Shown in pieces: positions 52,645 through 60,953 of a stretch of 64,000 nt of DNA. Both the position numbers and the translations under genes were made by a program. How positions within the stretch are numbered: the stretch's first letter is position 1; the number at the start of each line of letters is the position of its first letter. The stretch is from Ruminococcaceae bacterium KH2T8 (lineage in GTDB: Bacteria; Bacillota; Clostridia; Saccharofermentanales; Saccharofermentanaceae): the NCBI GenBank assembly GCA_900111435.1, contig FOIY01000001.1, positions 62,001-126,000 of the forward strand, written 5' to 3'. Under the pieces are notes generated by a model, which was not told where the DNA came from, did not search any database, and saw only the letters and a list, made by a program, of their open reading frames with translations.

Positions 52645-54069
52645 TCATGCTGTTCTCCAGGCCTTGGGATACAGGTTCTTTATGCTGCCGTCGCCTGAGA
52701 TCTTGCCGAATCCCAGCGGGTAGCCGTTGACCGCGATCACAATGTAGCCTTTCTTCTTGAGCGATGCCTTTTCCTCAGGCGTAACCACGATCGTCTCGCC
52801 CTTTAAGTAACGGCAGAGCCTCTCGTCGTCGCGCGACAGCGAAAGGAACGAATCTTCGCGTATCTCTTCCCGCTTGAGCATCAGAGCAAGTGAGTGCGAC
52901 GGGATAAAGAGTCGCTCCGTAGTCGTGGGCTTGATCTCACCCGGGTAACTTCCGAGCTTTACTACCTTGAGACCGTCAAAGATACGCTCATTAACGGGCA
53001 GAAGATGCACGCGGTTACCGTGAATAAGGTAATCCTTTCCGGGGTCCTCGTAGGAGACGAGGATATCGCGCATGAACTCGAGGAAAGCCTCGCGCGACTT
53101 GGAAAAGCCGTAGTTATCCTTGCGCTTCGTCTTATATGACGGGATCTTCTCAAGTGACATCGAGCCGACCTCTGCGTCTTCACTCTTTTTGAGATGTACA
53201 CAGAAGTGACCGTCGCCGCGCGATATGTGGGGCCAGATCCTCATAAAGCCTTCGCCGGAGACTGTTATACCCTCGATATCATCATGTCTTATTACGGAAT
53301 ATTCGGGGTGAAGCTCGATGAAACGAAGGATCTGATCCTCGTCCTCGTTCTCACAGAAAGTACATGTCGAATAGACGATCTCACCGCCTGCCTTGAGCAT
53401 GACGTGAGCGGCTTCGAGGATCTCACGCTGTATCGGGATACAGGTCTTGGGACCAAAGCGTTCCCAGCTCTTTACTGCCTGTGCATCGCGCCTGAACATG
53501 CCTTCTCCCGAGCACGGGACGTCGAGCAGAATCTTATCAAAGAAGCCGATGAACACTTTCGCGAGATTCTCGGGATTCTCGTTAAGGATAACCGCATTAG
53601 GGATGCCCATACGTTCGACATTACGAAGCAGAGCCTTGGCACGCATCTCGTTGATCTCATTTGCTACGAGAAGACCGGAGCCCTTCATGTCCTCTGCGAG
53701 CCTGCAGGTCTTACCTCCGGGGGCCGCGCACATATCCAGTACGAAGTCACCGGGTTTTGCCGACATTACCTGTGCCGGGAGCATTGCAGACGGCTCCTGC
53801 GGATAGTAGACGCCCGCATGGTAGTAAGGGTCATTACCCGAGCCTTCGCGTAAAGTATAAAAACCGCTGTCGCACCAGGTGACCTTATCCACTGACTCAC
53901 CGAGGTCAGCCATAACAGACTCGTAATCAGACGGCGCAACCTTGCTCATATTAAGGCGTATTCCCCTTAACGGCTCCTCGTCAAAGCTCTCGAAGAAACC
54001 GTCCAGAGGAAGGTTGTTCTTCGTTATGAATGATCGTGTCTTAAAGATAAAATCTTCGGGCAGTTTCAT
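52645..54069 (-). CDS. rsmF: RsmF/NOL1-NOP2-Sun family RNA (cytosine-5) methyltransferase
   Basis: 474 residues. SAM site VLDMCAAPGGKTCRL, DVPCSGEGMFRRD (first Cys), VYSTCTFCENEDED (second, catalytic Cys), then a C-terminal RNA-binding extension ending in a PUA-like fold. Methylates 16S rRNA or tRNA cytosine. ATG overlaps the pepF stop (ATGA). Confidence 0.9.
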   Translation of the reverse strand: MKLPEDFIFKTRSFITKNNLPLDGFFESFDEEPLRGIRLNMSKVAPSDYESVMADLGESVDKVTWCDSGFYTLREGSGNDPYYHAGVYYPQEPSAMLPAQVMSAKPGDFVLDMCAAPGGKTCRLAEDMKGSGLLVANEINEMRAKALLRNVERMGIPNAVILNENPENLAKVFIGFFDKILLDVPCSGEGMFRRDAQAVKSWERFGPKTCIPIQREILEAAHVMLKAGGEIVYSTCTFCENEDEDQILRFIELHPEYSVIRHDDIEGITVSGEGFMRIWPHISRGDGHFCVHLKKSEDAEVGSMSLEKIPSYKTKRKDNYGFSKSREAFLEFMRDILVSYEDPGKDYLIHGNRVHLLPVNERIFDGLKVVKLGSYPGEIKPTTTERLFIPSHSLALMLKREEIREDSFLSLSRDDERLCRYLKGETIVVTPEEKASLKKKGYIVIAVNGYPLGFGKISGDGSIKNLYPKAWRTA

Positions 54070-55775
54070 AATTCAAGGAACTTACAGATGCTGTAAGCAA
54101 GTTTCTTTATTACGCCGGTATCAAAGGGCGACTCAAGTCCCGCTTTACCGATAAGGTTCAGGAAAGTATCCGTACCGCCAGCTTCGCAGAGCTGGTTATA
54201 CTTTGAAAGAGCCGTCTTCATGTCGGTCCTCGACTCATCCCAGAGCTGCAGAGCGCAGATATGAGCGAGGCAATAGTCAATATAGTAAAAAGGCGTCGTG
54301 AAGATATGGTCCTTCTTCATCCAGGCGCCGCCCATCTCGTGGAAAGGCATCTGATCGCCGTAGTTATTGAATGGCTGATACTTCTTCTCCAGATCCTTCC
54401 ACACCTGATGTCTTTGCTCAGGCTTCATGTCGGGATCGTCATATACGATGTGCTGGTACTCGTCGACCATACAGCCGTAAGGCAGGAACAGCAGAGCCTG
54501 CGTCATGTGAAGCTCACAGTACTGCTCGGCCTTATCTCCGTAGAACATGTTCATATAGGGATATGACATGAATTCCATGGCCGTCGAGTGGATCTCGCAT
54601 GTCTCCAGCGTTGGAGACAGGCACTCAACGAAAGGAGACACTTCGGCACTCCTGATCGCCGCATACGCGTGTCCGCCCTCATGTACAAGGGTCGCGACAT
54701 CATCTGCCGTACCGTTACCGTTCATGAAGATATATGGGATCGCATAGTCCTCGAGGTACATGCAGTAGCCGCCCGTGGACTTGTTATTTCGTGCAAGAAG
54801 GTCGGTAAATCCATGCTCCGAGAGAACGTCGAAGAAGCTCGGAACTACACCGAAGATATCGCGGAAGAAATTACCCGCAACTCTCTCGTAGCCCTCACCC
54901 GATACGTTCGGCACGGGATTACCGTTCTTAAAAAGCGTAGGAAGATCCCAGTACATGAGCTCGTCTACGCCAAGACGCTCCTTTTGGAGCTTTCTTATCT
55001 GCTCAGTGATCGGAACTATATACTTCACGATGTCGTCCCTGAACTTAGCGACGTCATCGCGTGTATAGTCGTAGCGCTCCATCCTCTTATAGCCAAGCTC
55101 CGTAAAGCTCTTGTAGCCGAGCTTTCGAGCGGCCTCGGTCCTTACCTTGACCATATCATCGTAGATCTTGTCAAAGGTCTCCTTCTTGCCCTGATAGTAC
55201 TTATCGAGAGCGATGTGAGCCTTACGTCTGGTCTTTCGGTCAGTTGACTCGAGATAAGGTGCGAGTGTCGAGAGGTTTAAGATCTCCCCTCCGAACTCGA
55301 TCTGTGCCTCCGACTGTATCTGACCGTAGTCATTCTCGAGCGAAGATTCCTTAACGAGCTCGTCGATTATCTCCTTGGAGACGGTCTCCTTCTGATTTAC
55401 GGCCTTTCGGAAGATCATGTCGCCGTACTTCGCACGAAGCGCATCGGCACACGGGCAGTTCAAAAGGCTCGTAAGCACTGCGGCAGTAAGCTCACTTACC
55501 GTCGCGAAAGCCTCGTCGAAGAACTCGAGCTCGTCAGTATAGAAATCATCTGACGTGTCGAGGTCGTGGAGAATATTACAGAGCGCATACTGTGTATCGA
55601 AGCCCGAGACCTTCTTCTCATAGTCGAGGATGATCTCAGAAGCGATATCTGCGTCCTGGCAAGTCATGAGCTTGAGTCTTACTTCCTTAACGAAGCTCGT
55701 GAAAGCCTCTATATCGGGACGAACGTACTTAATATCCTTAAAATCCGGCATCTGCCCTTCGAAAGGATCCGCCAT
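54066..55775 (-). CDS. Oligoendopeptidase F-like M3 metallopeptidase
   Basis: 569 residues. Zinc site TLVHEGGHAYAAI (HExxH) and downstream ETCEIHSTAMEF with the third ligand Glu. M3 family, cytoplasmic peptide degradation. Shorter and more acidic than classical PepF (about 600). Confidence 0.9.
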   Translation of the reverse strand: MADPFEGQMPDFKDIKYVRPDIEAFTSFVKEVRLKLMTCQDADIASEIILDYEKKVSGFDTQYALCNILHDLDTSDDFYTDELEFFDEAFATVSELTAAVLTSLLNCPCADALRAKYGDMIFRKAVNQKETVSKEIIDELVKESSLENDYGQIQSEAQIEFGGEILNLSTLAPYLESTDRKTRRKAHIALDKYYQGKKETFDKIYDDMVKVRTEAARKLGYKSFTELGYKRMERYDYTRDDVAKFRDDIVKYIVPITEQIRKLQKERLGVDELMYWDLPTLFKNGNPVPNVSGEGYERVAGNFFRDIFGVVPSFFDVLSEHGFTDLLARNNKSTGGYCMYLEDYAIPYIFMNGNGTADDVATLVHEGGHAYAAIRSAEVSPFVECLSPTLETCEIHSTAMEFMSYPYMNMFYGDKAEQYCELHMTQALLFLPYGCMVDEYQHIVYDDPDMKPEQRHQVWKDLEKKYQPFNNYGDQMPFHEMGGAWMKKDHIFTTPFYYIDYCLAHICALQLWDESRTDMKTALSKYNQLCEAGGTDTFLNLIGKAGLESPFDTGVIKKLAYSICKFLEL

Positions 55776-55781
55776 CAGTGA

Positions 55782-57512
55782 TCACATCCTTTCAACTACG
55801 CCGATACCGAGAAGCTCAAGACCTGACTTCAATGTATCGCAGACAGCCTCACAAAGCGCGAGACGTGCCTTCTTCTGATCTTCCGTATCAGCATTGAGGA
55901 TGCTGGAATTATTGTAGAAACGGTTGAAGTTCCTTGCTACGAGCGCGATCTGACGTGAGATCATGAAGGGCTCGTTGGAAGCAGCAGCCTTCTTTATCGA
56001 ATCGGGGAAGTCCGCGATGCTCCTTACTACACTGTACTCCTCATCGGATGACAGGAGCTTAAGGATCTCCTCGTCGGATGAAGGCTCGAAGCCCTGCTCC
56101 TTAGCCTTTCTGAGGATAGACTTTGTCCTAGCATATGTATACATGAGGTAAGGTGCGGTATCTCCCTCGAAGTCGAGCATCTCTTCCCATGAGAATACGA
56201 TATCTCTTTCGCGGCCTGACTTAACATATGTATAGATAACGGCACCGATACCTACCTTCTCTGCGATCTCGTCGATCTCGGCCTCGGTCATGTCCTGACC
56301 TCTTGCTTTGGAATTCTCGGCGATTACCTCACGAGTCTTGGCAACAGCCTCATTAAGGAGATCCTCAAGGAGAACGATATTACCGTCACGTGTTGAGAAC
56401 TTCATATTCTTGAACTTAACAAGACCAAAGCCTACGTGTACGCAGTTATCGGCATAATCGTAGCCGGCCTTCTTCATTACGGAGAATACCTGCTTGAAGT
56501 GAAGTGCCTGAGGCGTACCTACTACATAGATATTCTTATCGAAGTTATATTTCTCATGTCTGTACATGATAGCTGCGATATCACGAGTAGCGTAGATAGT
56601 AGTTCCGTCGCTCTTTAAAATGATGCAAGGAGGAACTCCGTATTCCTCGAGGTCTACTACCTGTGCGCCTTCGCTCTCGACGAGAAGTCCCTTCTCCTTG
56701 AGCATATTAGCTACATCGTCAGCCATCTTCGCATAGTATGACTCACCGTTATAGTTATCGAACTCAACGCCCAATCTCTTATAGAGCTTCTCAAATACTA
56801 CGAGCGACATATCGCGGAACTTCTTCCAGAGAGCAACTTCTTCTTCACAGCCGTCCTCAAGGCGCTTGAAGTTCTCTCTTGCAGTATCCGTAAGGCTCGG
56901 ATCGTTCTTCTCTTCTTCATGGAACTTAACGTAGATACGAAGGAGCTCGGTGATGGCATCCTTATTCAGCGCCTCGTCGTCACCCCAGAGCCTGTAAGCC
57001 GTGATGAGCTTACCGAACTGTGTACCGTAATCACCTAAGTGGTTCATCCTGACTACATCGTAGCCGAGCTTTGTATAGATCTTCGAAAGCGAGTTACCGA
57101 TGATCGTAGTGAAAGCATGACCTACGTGGAAAGGCTTAGCGATATTAGGCGAAGAGTACTCGATGATGACCATCTTGCCCTGACCTTCATCTGCCTTACC
57201 GTAGGAATCCTTGTCCTTAAGGACGCCTCCGACTGTATTTACGGCATAAAAGCCTCTGTCGATATAGAAATTAACGTAGGGACCTACGTTCTTAGCTGTC
57301 ATCGCGCCAAGGGATGCGAGACGCTCGTCGCCTGCGATATCCGTCGCGATCATGGGCGGTGCCTTTCGTAAGGTCTTGGCAAGCGTAAAGCAAGGGAATG
57401 CATAGTCTCCCATCTCTACCTGCGGCGGGATCTCTATGAGCTTATATACCTGCTCAGTCTCAAGACCCGTGATCTCGGCCAGTTTAGCTGCGATTTCGCT
57501 TTTATAATCCAT
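55782..57512 (-). CDS. argS: Arginyl-tRNA synthetase
   Basis: 576 residues from the ATG at 57512 (GGAGG at 6 nt; an earlier in-frame start lies in the divergent promoter region). N-terminal Arg-S domain, YSSPNIAKPFHVGHAFTT (HIGH motif as HVGH), FSTRDGNIVLLEDLL in place of KMSKS, and DALR anticodon-binding domain. Attaches Arg to tRNA-Arg. Confidence 0.96.
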   Translation of the reverse strand: MDYKSEIAAKLAEITGLETEQVYKLIEIPPQVEMGDYAFPCFTLAKTLRKAPPMIATDIAGDERLASLGAMTAKNVGPYVNFYIDRGFYAVNTVGGVLKDKDSYGKADEGQGKMVIIEYSSPNIAKPFHVGHAFTTIIGNSLSKIYTKLGYDVVRMNHLGDYGTQFGKLITAYRLWGDDEALNKDAITELLRIYVKFHEEEKNDPSLTDTARENFKRLEDGCEEEVALWKKFRDMSLVVFEKLYKRLGVEFDNYNGESYYAKMADDVANMLKEKGLLVESEGAQVVDLEEYGVPPCIILKSDGTTIYATRDIAAIMYRHEKYNFDKNIYVVGTPQALHFKQVFSVMKKAGYDYADNCVHVGFGLVKFKNMKFSTRDGNIVLLEDLLNEAVAKTREVIAENSKARGQDMTEAEIDEIAEKVGIGAVIYTYVKSGRERDIVFSWEEMLDFEGDTAPYLMYTYARTKSILRKAKEQGFEPSSDEEILKLLSSDEEYSVVRSIADFPDSIKKAAASNEPFMISRQIALVARNFNRFYNNSSILNADTEDQKKARLALCEAVCDTLKSGLELLGIGVVERM

Positions 57513-57623
57513 CTTTTTCCTCCATATAAGAGATTTGTTATGCAACTTTTATACTTTTTACTTCAAGATTATATCTCAATTTGTAGTACAATAAATAAGA
57601 TTTTTGGTTGTGAAGAGGTTTTT

Positions 57624-58592
57624 ATGTTGTATTATGTCGGCGCGGCAGCTGCTTCGGTGCTGTCTTTTATACTTACGTTCTTATGTATGAAGTTCCTTCC
57701 CTTAGGCGATAAGCTCTTAGGACACGACAGAGGACGACTCTATGCCGCTGGCTCCGAAGTCAATATTGGAAAGCCCACGGGCGTCGGCTTCTACTTCGTA
57801 TTCGTTACTGTCATCGTATCGCTGATCTTCACTTTCAGCGGCTCAAGCTACCTCTTCATGATGATCCTGGTATTACTCTCGATGCTCTTCGGCTTCCTGG
57901 ACGACAGATCCAAGAACCCCTGGGGCGAATATATAAAGGGCGCGCTCGACTTCCTTATCGCAGGTATCGGCGCCGCAGTGTTTACGCTCTTTTACGGAAC
58001 GGACGTCATCATCGGGATCACGGGCTATCCCGTACACATACCGCTGTGGCTCTTTTTCTTTCTTGCAGTAATGCTCATAATCGTATCGGTAAACGCAACT
58101 AATGCTACTGACGGCGTTGACGGTCTCTCCGGTACTCTTACTATCCTTACGCTCATAACATTCATGATCGTCGCTCGCATAAACGGCACGATCAACTATC
58201 ACGGCTATGTTCGAGGCTTCGTCTTGATCGCGTCACTTGTCGCCTACCTTATCTTCAACTTCAATCCCAGTAAGGTCCTCATGGGCGACGCAGGCTCAAG
58301 AGCTATCGGCTTCTTCATCGCATTCTACGCAATGTACCTGAAGATCCCCTTCGCTTACCTTATCGTCTGCCTCCCCTTCCTTATCGACGGCGGTCTCTCG
58401 ATCCTCAAGATCACGATCGGTCGTCTTACAAAGAAGAAGATAATCATCTTAAAGAACGTTACTACTCCCATCCACGACCACTTAAAGAAGCGCAAGGGCT
58501 TCTCAGTCAAGAAGACATGGGCATTCATCGTGGCATGCGCCGCAGTACTCGACCTGATCTATGTGGTTGTTTGTGCTGTAGTTAAGGGGTAA
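57624..58592 (+). CDS. mraY: MraY-like phospho-N-acetylmuramoyl-pentapeptide transferase
   Basis: 322 residues from the ATG at 57624 (AGAGG 5 nt upstream). Ten membrane helices; FLDDRSKN, NATNATDGVDGLSGTLT (Asp pair), MGDAGSRAIGFF, and TPIHDHLKKRKGFS (His motif). Makes lipid I in peptidoglycan synthesis. It stands alone, outside an mur cluster, so another polyprenyl-phosphate sugar transferase role is possible. Confidence 0.82.
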   Translation: MLYYVGAAAASVLSFILTFLCMKFLPLGDKLLGHDRGRLYAAGSEVNIGKPTGVGFYFVFVTVIVSLIFTFSGSSYLFMMILVLLSMLFGFLDDRSKNPWGEYIKGALDFLIAGIGAAVFTLFYGTDVIIGITGYPVHIPLWLFFFLAVMLIIVSVNATNATDGVDGLSGTLTILTLITFMIVARINGTINYHGYVRGFVLIASLVAYLIFNFNPSKVLMGDAGSRAIGFFIAFYAMYLKIPFAYLIVCLPFLIDGGLSILKITIGRLTKKKIIILKNVTTPIHDHLKKRKGFSVKKTWAFIVACAAVLDLIYVVVCAVVKG

Positions 58593-58618
58593 GAGTTTAG
58601 ACAACAAGACTGCGAACC

Positions 58619-59077
58619 TCAGTCAAGACCTAACTCTTTTATTTCATCATCAGATAAAACTAATGAACGATGATATGAAGCTAACATCTGGGCATCCCTG
58701 GCACGCTTAATATATCCATGGACACCGAATGCATGGAAAATCAGCAGCGGAGTTATGACAAATAATACGAGAGCAGGCAGAACAACGGATCTTTTATCTT
58801 CCTTCCTGACTCGCTTGATAAAATGGTAAAGGCTCATAAATCCAATGATCGCGATTGCATCAGGAACGACATATGAGACGACCTTCAGGATATTGGTATT
58901 CTTCGGAGTTAACAGATCAGCAGTTTCCACGTATTTCAATTGCCAAGGCATGTCTGGATCATTGGCCGATTTCAGCTCACCAAAGTCACCGCATACCAGA
59001 AGAACATTGAGAGCGACGAACAGAACTATCGCTACAACCAGGTATACAACCTGCCACAAAGGTTTCTTATTATTCAT
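58619..59077 (-). CDS. Three-helix membrane protein, putative immunity-locus gene
   Basis: 152 residues with membrane helices near 10-30, 65-85 and 97-118 and a charged C-terminus. Last gene of the row that follows the right YD-repeat gene. Function unknown; immunity by context. Confidence 0.6.
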   Translation of the reverse strand: MNNKKPLWQVVYLVVAIVLFVALNVLLVCGDFGELKSANDPDMPWQLKYVETADLLTPKNTNILKVVSYVVPDAIAIIGFMSLYHFIKRVRKEDKRSVVLPALVLFVITPLLIFHAFGVHGYIKRARDAQMLASYHRSLVLSDDEIKELGLD

Positions 59078-59200
59078 TTATGACTCCCCATGATATTGAT
59101 CTTGCACTATGATAGCATAGTTGATCGCAATGCGTTAAAGAGGGATTCTAAAGCTATACGCGTTAAAATACACTTACTCAGCCGCTACAGCAATAAAGCT

Positions 59201-59659
59201 TTATCCTTTAACGAATACGATGTCATGTGGATCATCCCAGTCCAAAGCTTCACTGACTGCACATTTCAGATCTTCTCCACCGCTTACAGTGATTTTTCTC
59301 TTTATCGATTCATCTACTCTGCAGAGAATGATCACAAACGAATCTAAAGCATTCAATCCGTCTATAAACCTGATCAAAGGATCCCACGAAGTATCCTCGC
59401 TATTTATAAGCTTGCGTGACAATTCGTAAAAAGAGAACCCTTGGAGATTAAGACCGATCAATCCACTCATGAGCTCAACACCTGCATCAACCAAATCTCT
59501 ATTAGTGTATGTTATTTCTTCAAATCTAAGTCCCGAATCGGAAACAAATACTCTAGGATCTTGCGAAAGCTTTTCTCCACTCCATTCGATCAACTCTTCT
59601 GTGAGGCCGATCTTCGTTAGTTCTCGCGCATTCAGATATATTTCGAAATAGTATTCCAT
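59201..59659 (-). CDS. Small soluble protein, putative immunity protein
   Basis: 152 residues, acidic, with GLIGLNLQGFSFYELSRKL and a C-terminal EALDWDDPHDIVFVKG. Starts 4 bp after the 55-residue membrane gene. No family recognised. Confidence 0.6.
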   Translation of the reverse strand: MEYYFEIYLNARELTKIGLTEELIEWSGEKLSQDPRVFVSDSGLRFEEITYTNRDLVDAGVELMSGLIGLNLQGFSFYELSRKLINSEDTSWDPLIRFIDGLNALDSFVIILCRVDESIKRKITVSGGEDLKCAVSEALDWDDPHDIVFVKG

Positions 59660-59663
59660 ATCT

Positions 59664-59831
59664 CTACTTCACACACTTCTTGATTACAAATAGAGTAGTA
59701 ACGACTATCGCTACTATCAGCAATACTCCCAATATTATCCTTATGAGCGGAGGCAAGTAATCCGCCCTCATAAGGAAGAATGATATGATCAATTCAACTA
59801 CCAGAATATATCTGGGGTCATTTGACTCCAT
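59664..59831 (-). CDS. 55-residue membrane protein
   Basis: ATG 59831 overlaps the TAA of the DUF4279-like gene (TAATG), so it is translationally coupled. Two hydrophobic helices (IILGVLLIVAIVVTTLFVI is the second) and a basic end KKCVK. Composition and coupling support a real gene. Confidence 0.6.
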   Translation of the reverse strand: MESNDPRYILVVELIISFFLMRADYLPPLIRIILGVLLIVAIVVTTLFVIKKCVK

Positions 59832-60313
59832 TACTTATCCTCACCTTCTGTCGAAGCCAGCATCGTATTAACACTGATCTCAGTTCCCGTCTCACTGCAA
59901 AAATCGATCACTCTGCTGGTGAAGAAAGGTCCGTTTGATTCAAGTCCCATCTTATACAACACGACCTCGATCTCAGTGAACACATGGTACTTAGACTTGA
60001 ATTCTCTAATCTCATCGACATAAGGCTCAAATCTTTCGACCAGCCTGTCGCAGATATCTACTACATCTTCACCTTCAGCCTCTACCCGCTCACTAAGCCA
60101 CGAAGAAGATGGATATGTGGTTTCTCTGATTTTAGGAGAGATAGCGGAAGTTCTCTTATCGCCGAACTTCCAGGATTCGCGAGGTTCTTGCATTACGCAC
60201 GCAGTAAAGTCTTCAGGATCGAAAATGCCGTCAGGATAACTTACATATCCACTTTCAGAAGAAAACTCTCCTGCACTTTTTACAATAAACCATGCATATG
60301 CATCAACAGTCAT
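59831..60313 (-). CDS. DUF4279-like putative immunity protein
   Basis: 160 residues with the DUF4279 plan: FIVKSAGEFSSESGYVS, an early PEDFTACV segment, central SSSWLSERVEAEGED, and EVVLYKMGLESNGPFF near the end. Start overlaps the stop of the upstream membrane gene (ATGA). DUF4279 proteins are common at YD-repeat loci; role inferred. Confidence 0.68.
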   Translation of the reverse strand: MTVDAYAWFIVKSAGEFSSESGYVSYPDGIFDPEDFTACVMQEPRESWKFGDKRTSAISPKIRETTYPSSSWLSERVEAEGEDVVDICDRLVERFEPYVDEIREFKSKYHVFTEIEVVLYKMGLESNGPFFTSRVIDFCSETGTEISVNTMLASTEGEDK

Positions 60314-60855
60314 TTTCTACCTGCTTTCTTATTGGCATCCTTCCAGACATCAAGAATGATGAAGAAAGGAACCATGAATGCCGTATTGATATAGATGTTA
60401 TGTAAAGCTTTGTACATCTCCACAAAGATCAAGATGGTAAGGCACATAACAAGTATACCCCCCCACACTCCGGGATTTCGGCTGATCAAAAGCATGACCA
60501 CGGCCGTAACGAAGAACAAGGCGCTACATATCAAAGCTCTCGTTAAGAACAACGCATCGTTAGTCTTATAGCCGAACCCGACTTCATACATCATGAAGAG
60601 TCCCAATACCAGGAATATCAGCGAAAGCCACTTCAGTTCCTTATGAAGGCTTGCACGAAAGTCTTTAGACATTCCAAGATTAAACAAACCATAGGTCAGT
60701 ACGATAACTAACAGGCCCAAAGCGATATCAAAGAAGATACCCTTACTGTAGTTACCCATAAACAGGCATCCAAGGGACACGGCAGTGTAGCCTAAGAGTG
60801 CTCCAAGGAGCCTGAATATGGATAGAATTGTTGGTTTAGTTTCGGTCATATACAT
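60310..60855 (-). CDS. Five-helix membrane protein, candidate immunity protein of the right YD-repeat toxin
   Basis: 181 residues, five or six membrane helices, basic C-terminal end. First gene downstream of the YD-repeat gene, 98 bp beyond its stop, with a terminator hairpin between. Membrane immunity proteins usually accompany pore-forming toxins, and the YD-repeat C-terminus is hydrophobic. Confidence 0.6.
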   Translation of the reverse strand: MYMTETKPTILSIFRLLGALLGYTAVSLGCLFMGNYSKGIFFDIALGLLVIVLTYGLFNLGMSKDFRASLHKELKWLSLIFLVLGLFMMYEVGFGYKTNDALFLTRALICSALFFVTAVVMLLISRNPGVWGGILVMCLTILIFVEMYKALHNIYINTAFMVPFFIILDVWKDANKKAGRK

Positions 60856-60907
60856 ATCTTATTCCTACAATTCCAAATGATGAAGATATATTTTCTGAAT
60901 AAAGAAA

Positions 60908-60931
60908 CAAGCAGCTCAGAAGAGCTGCTTG
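60908..60931 (-). terminator. Terminator between the right YD-repeat gene and its downstream genes
   Basis: CAAGCAGCTC-AGAA-GAGCTGCTTG followed by TTTCTTT on the minus strand. Confidence 0.75.
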
Positions 60932-60953
60932 TCAGAATTATTAGTATGAATCA

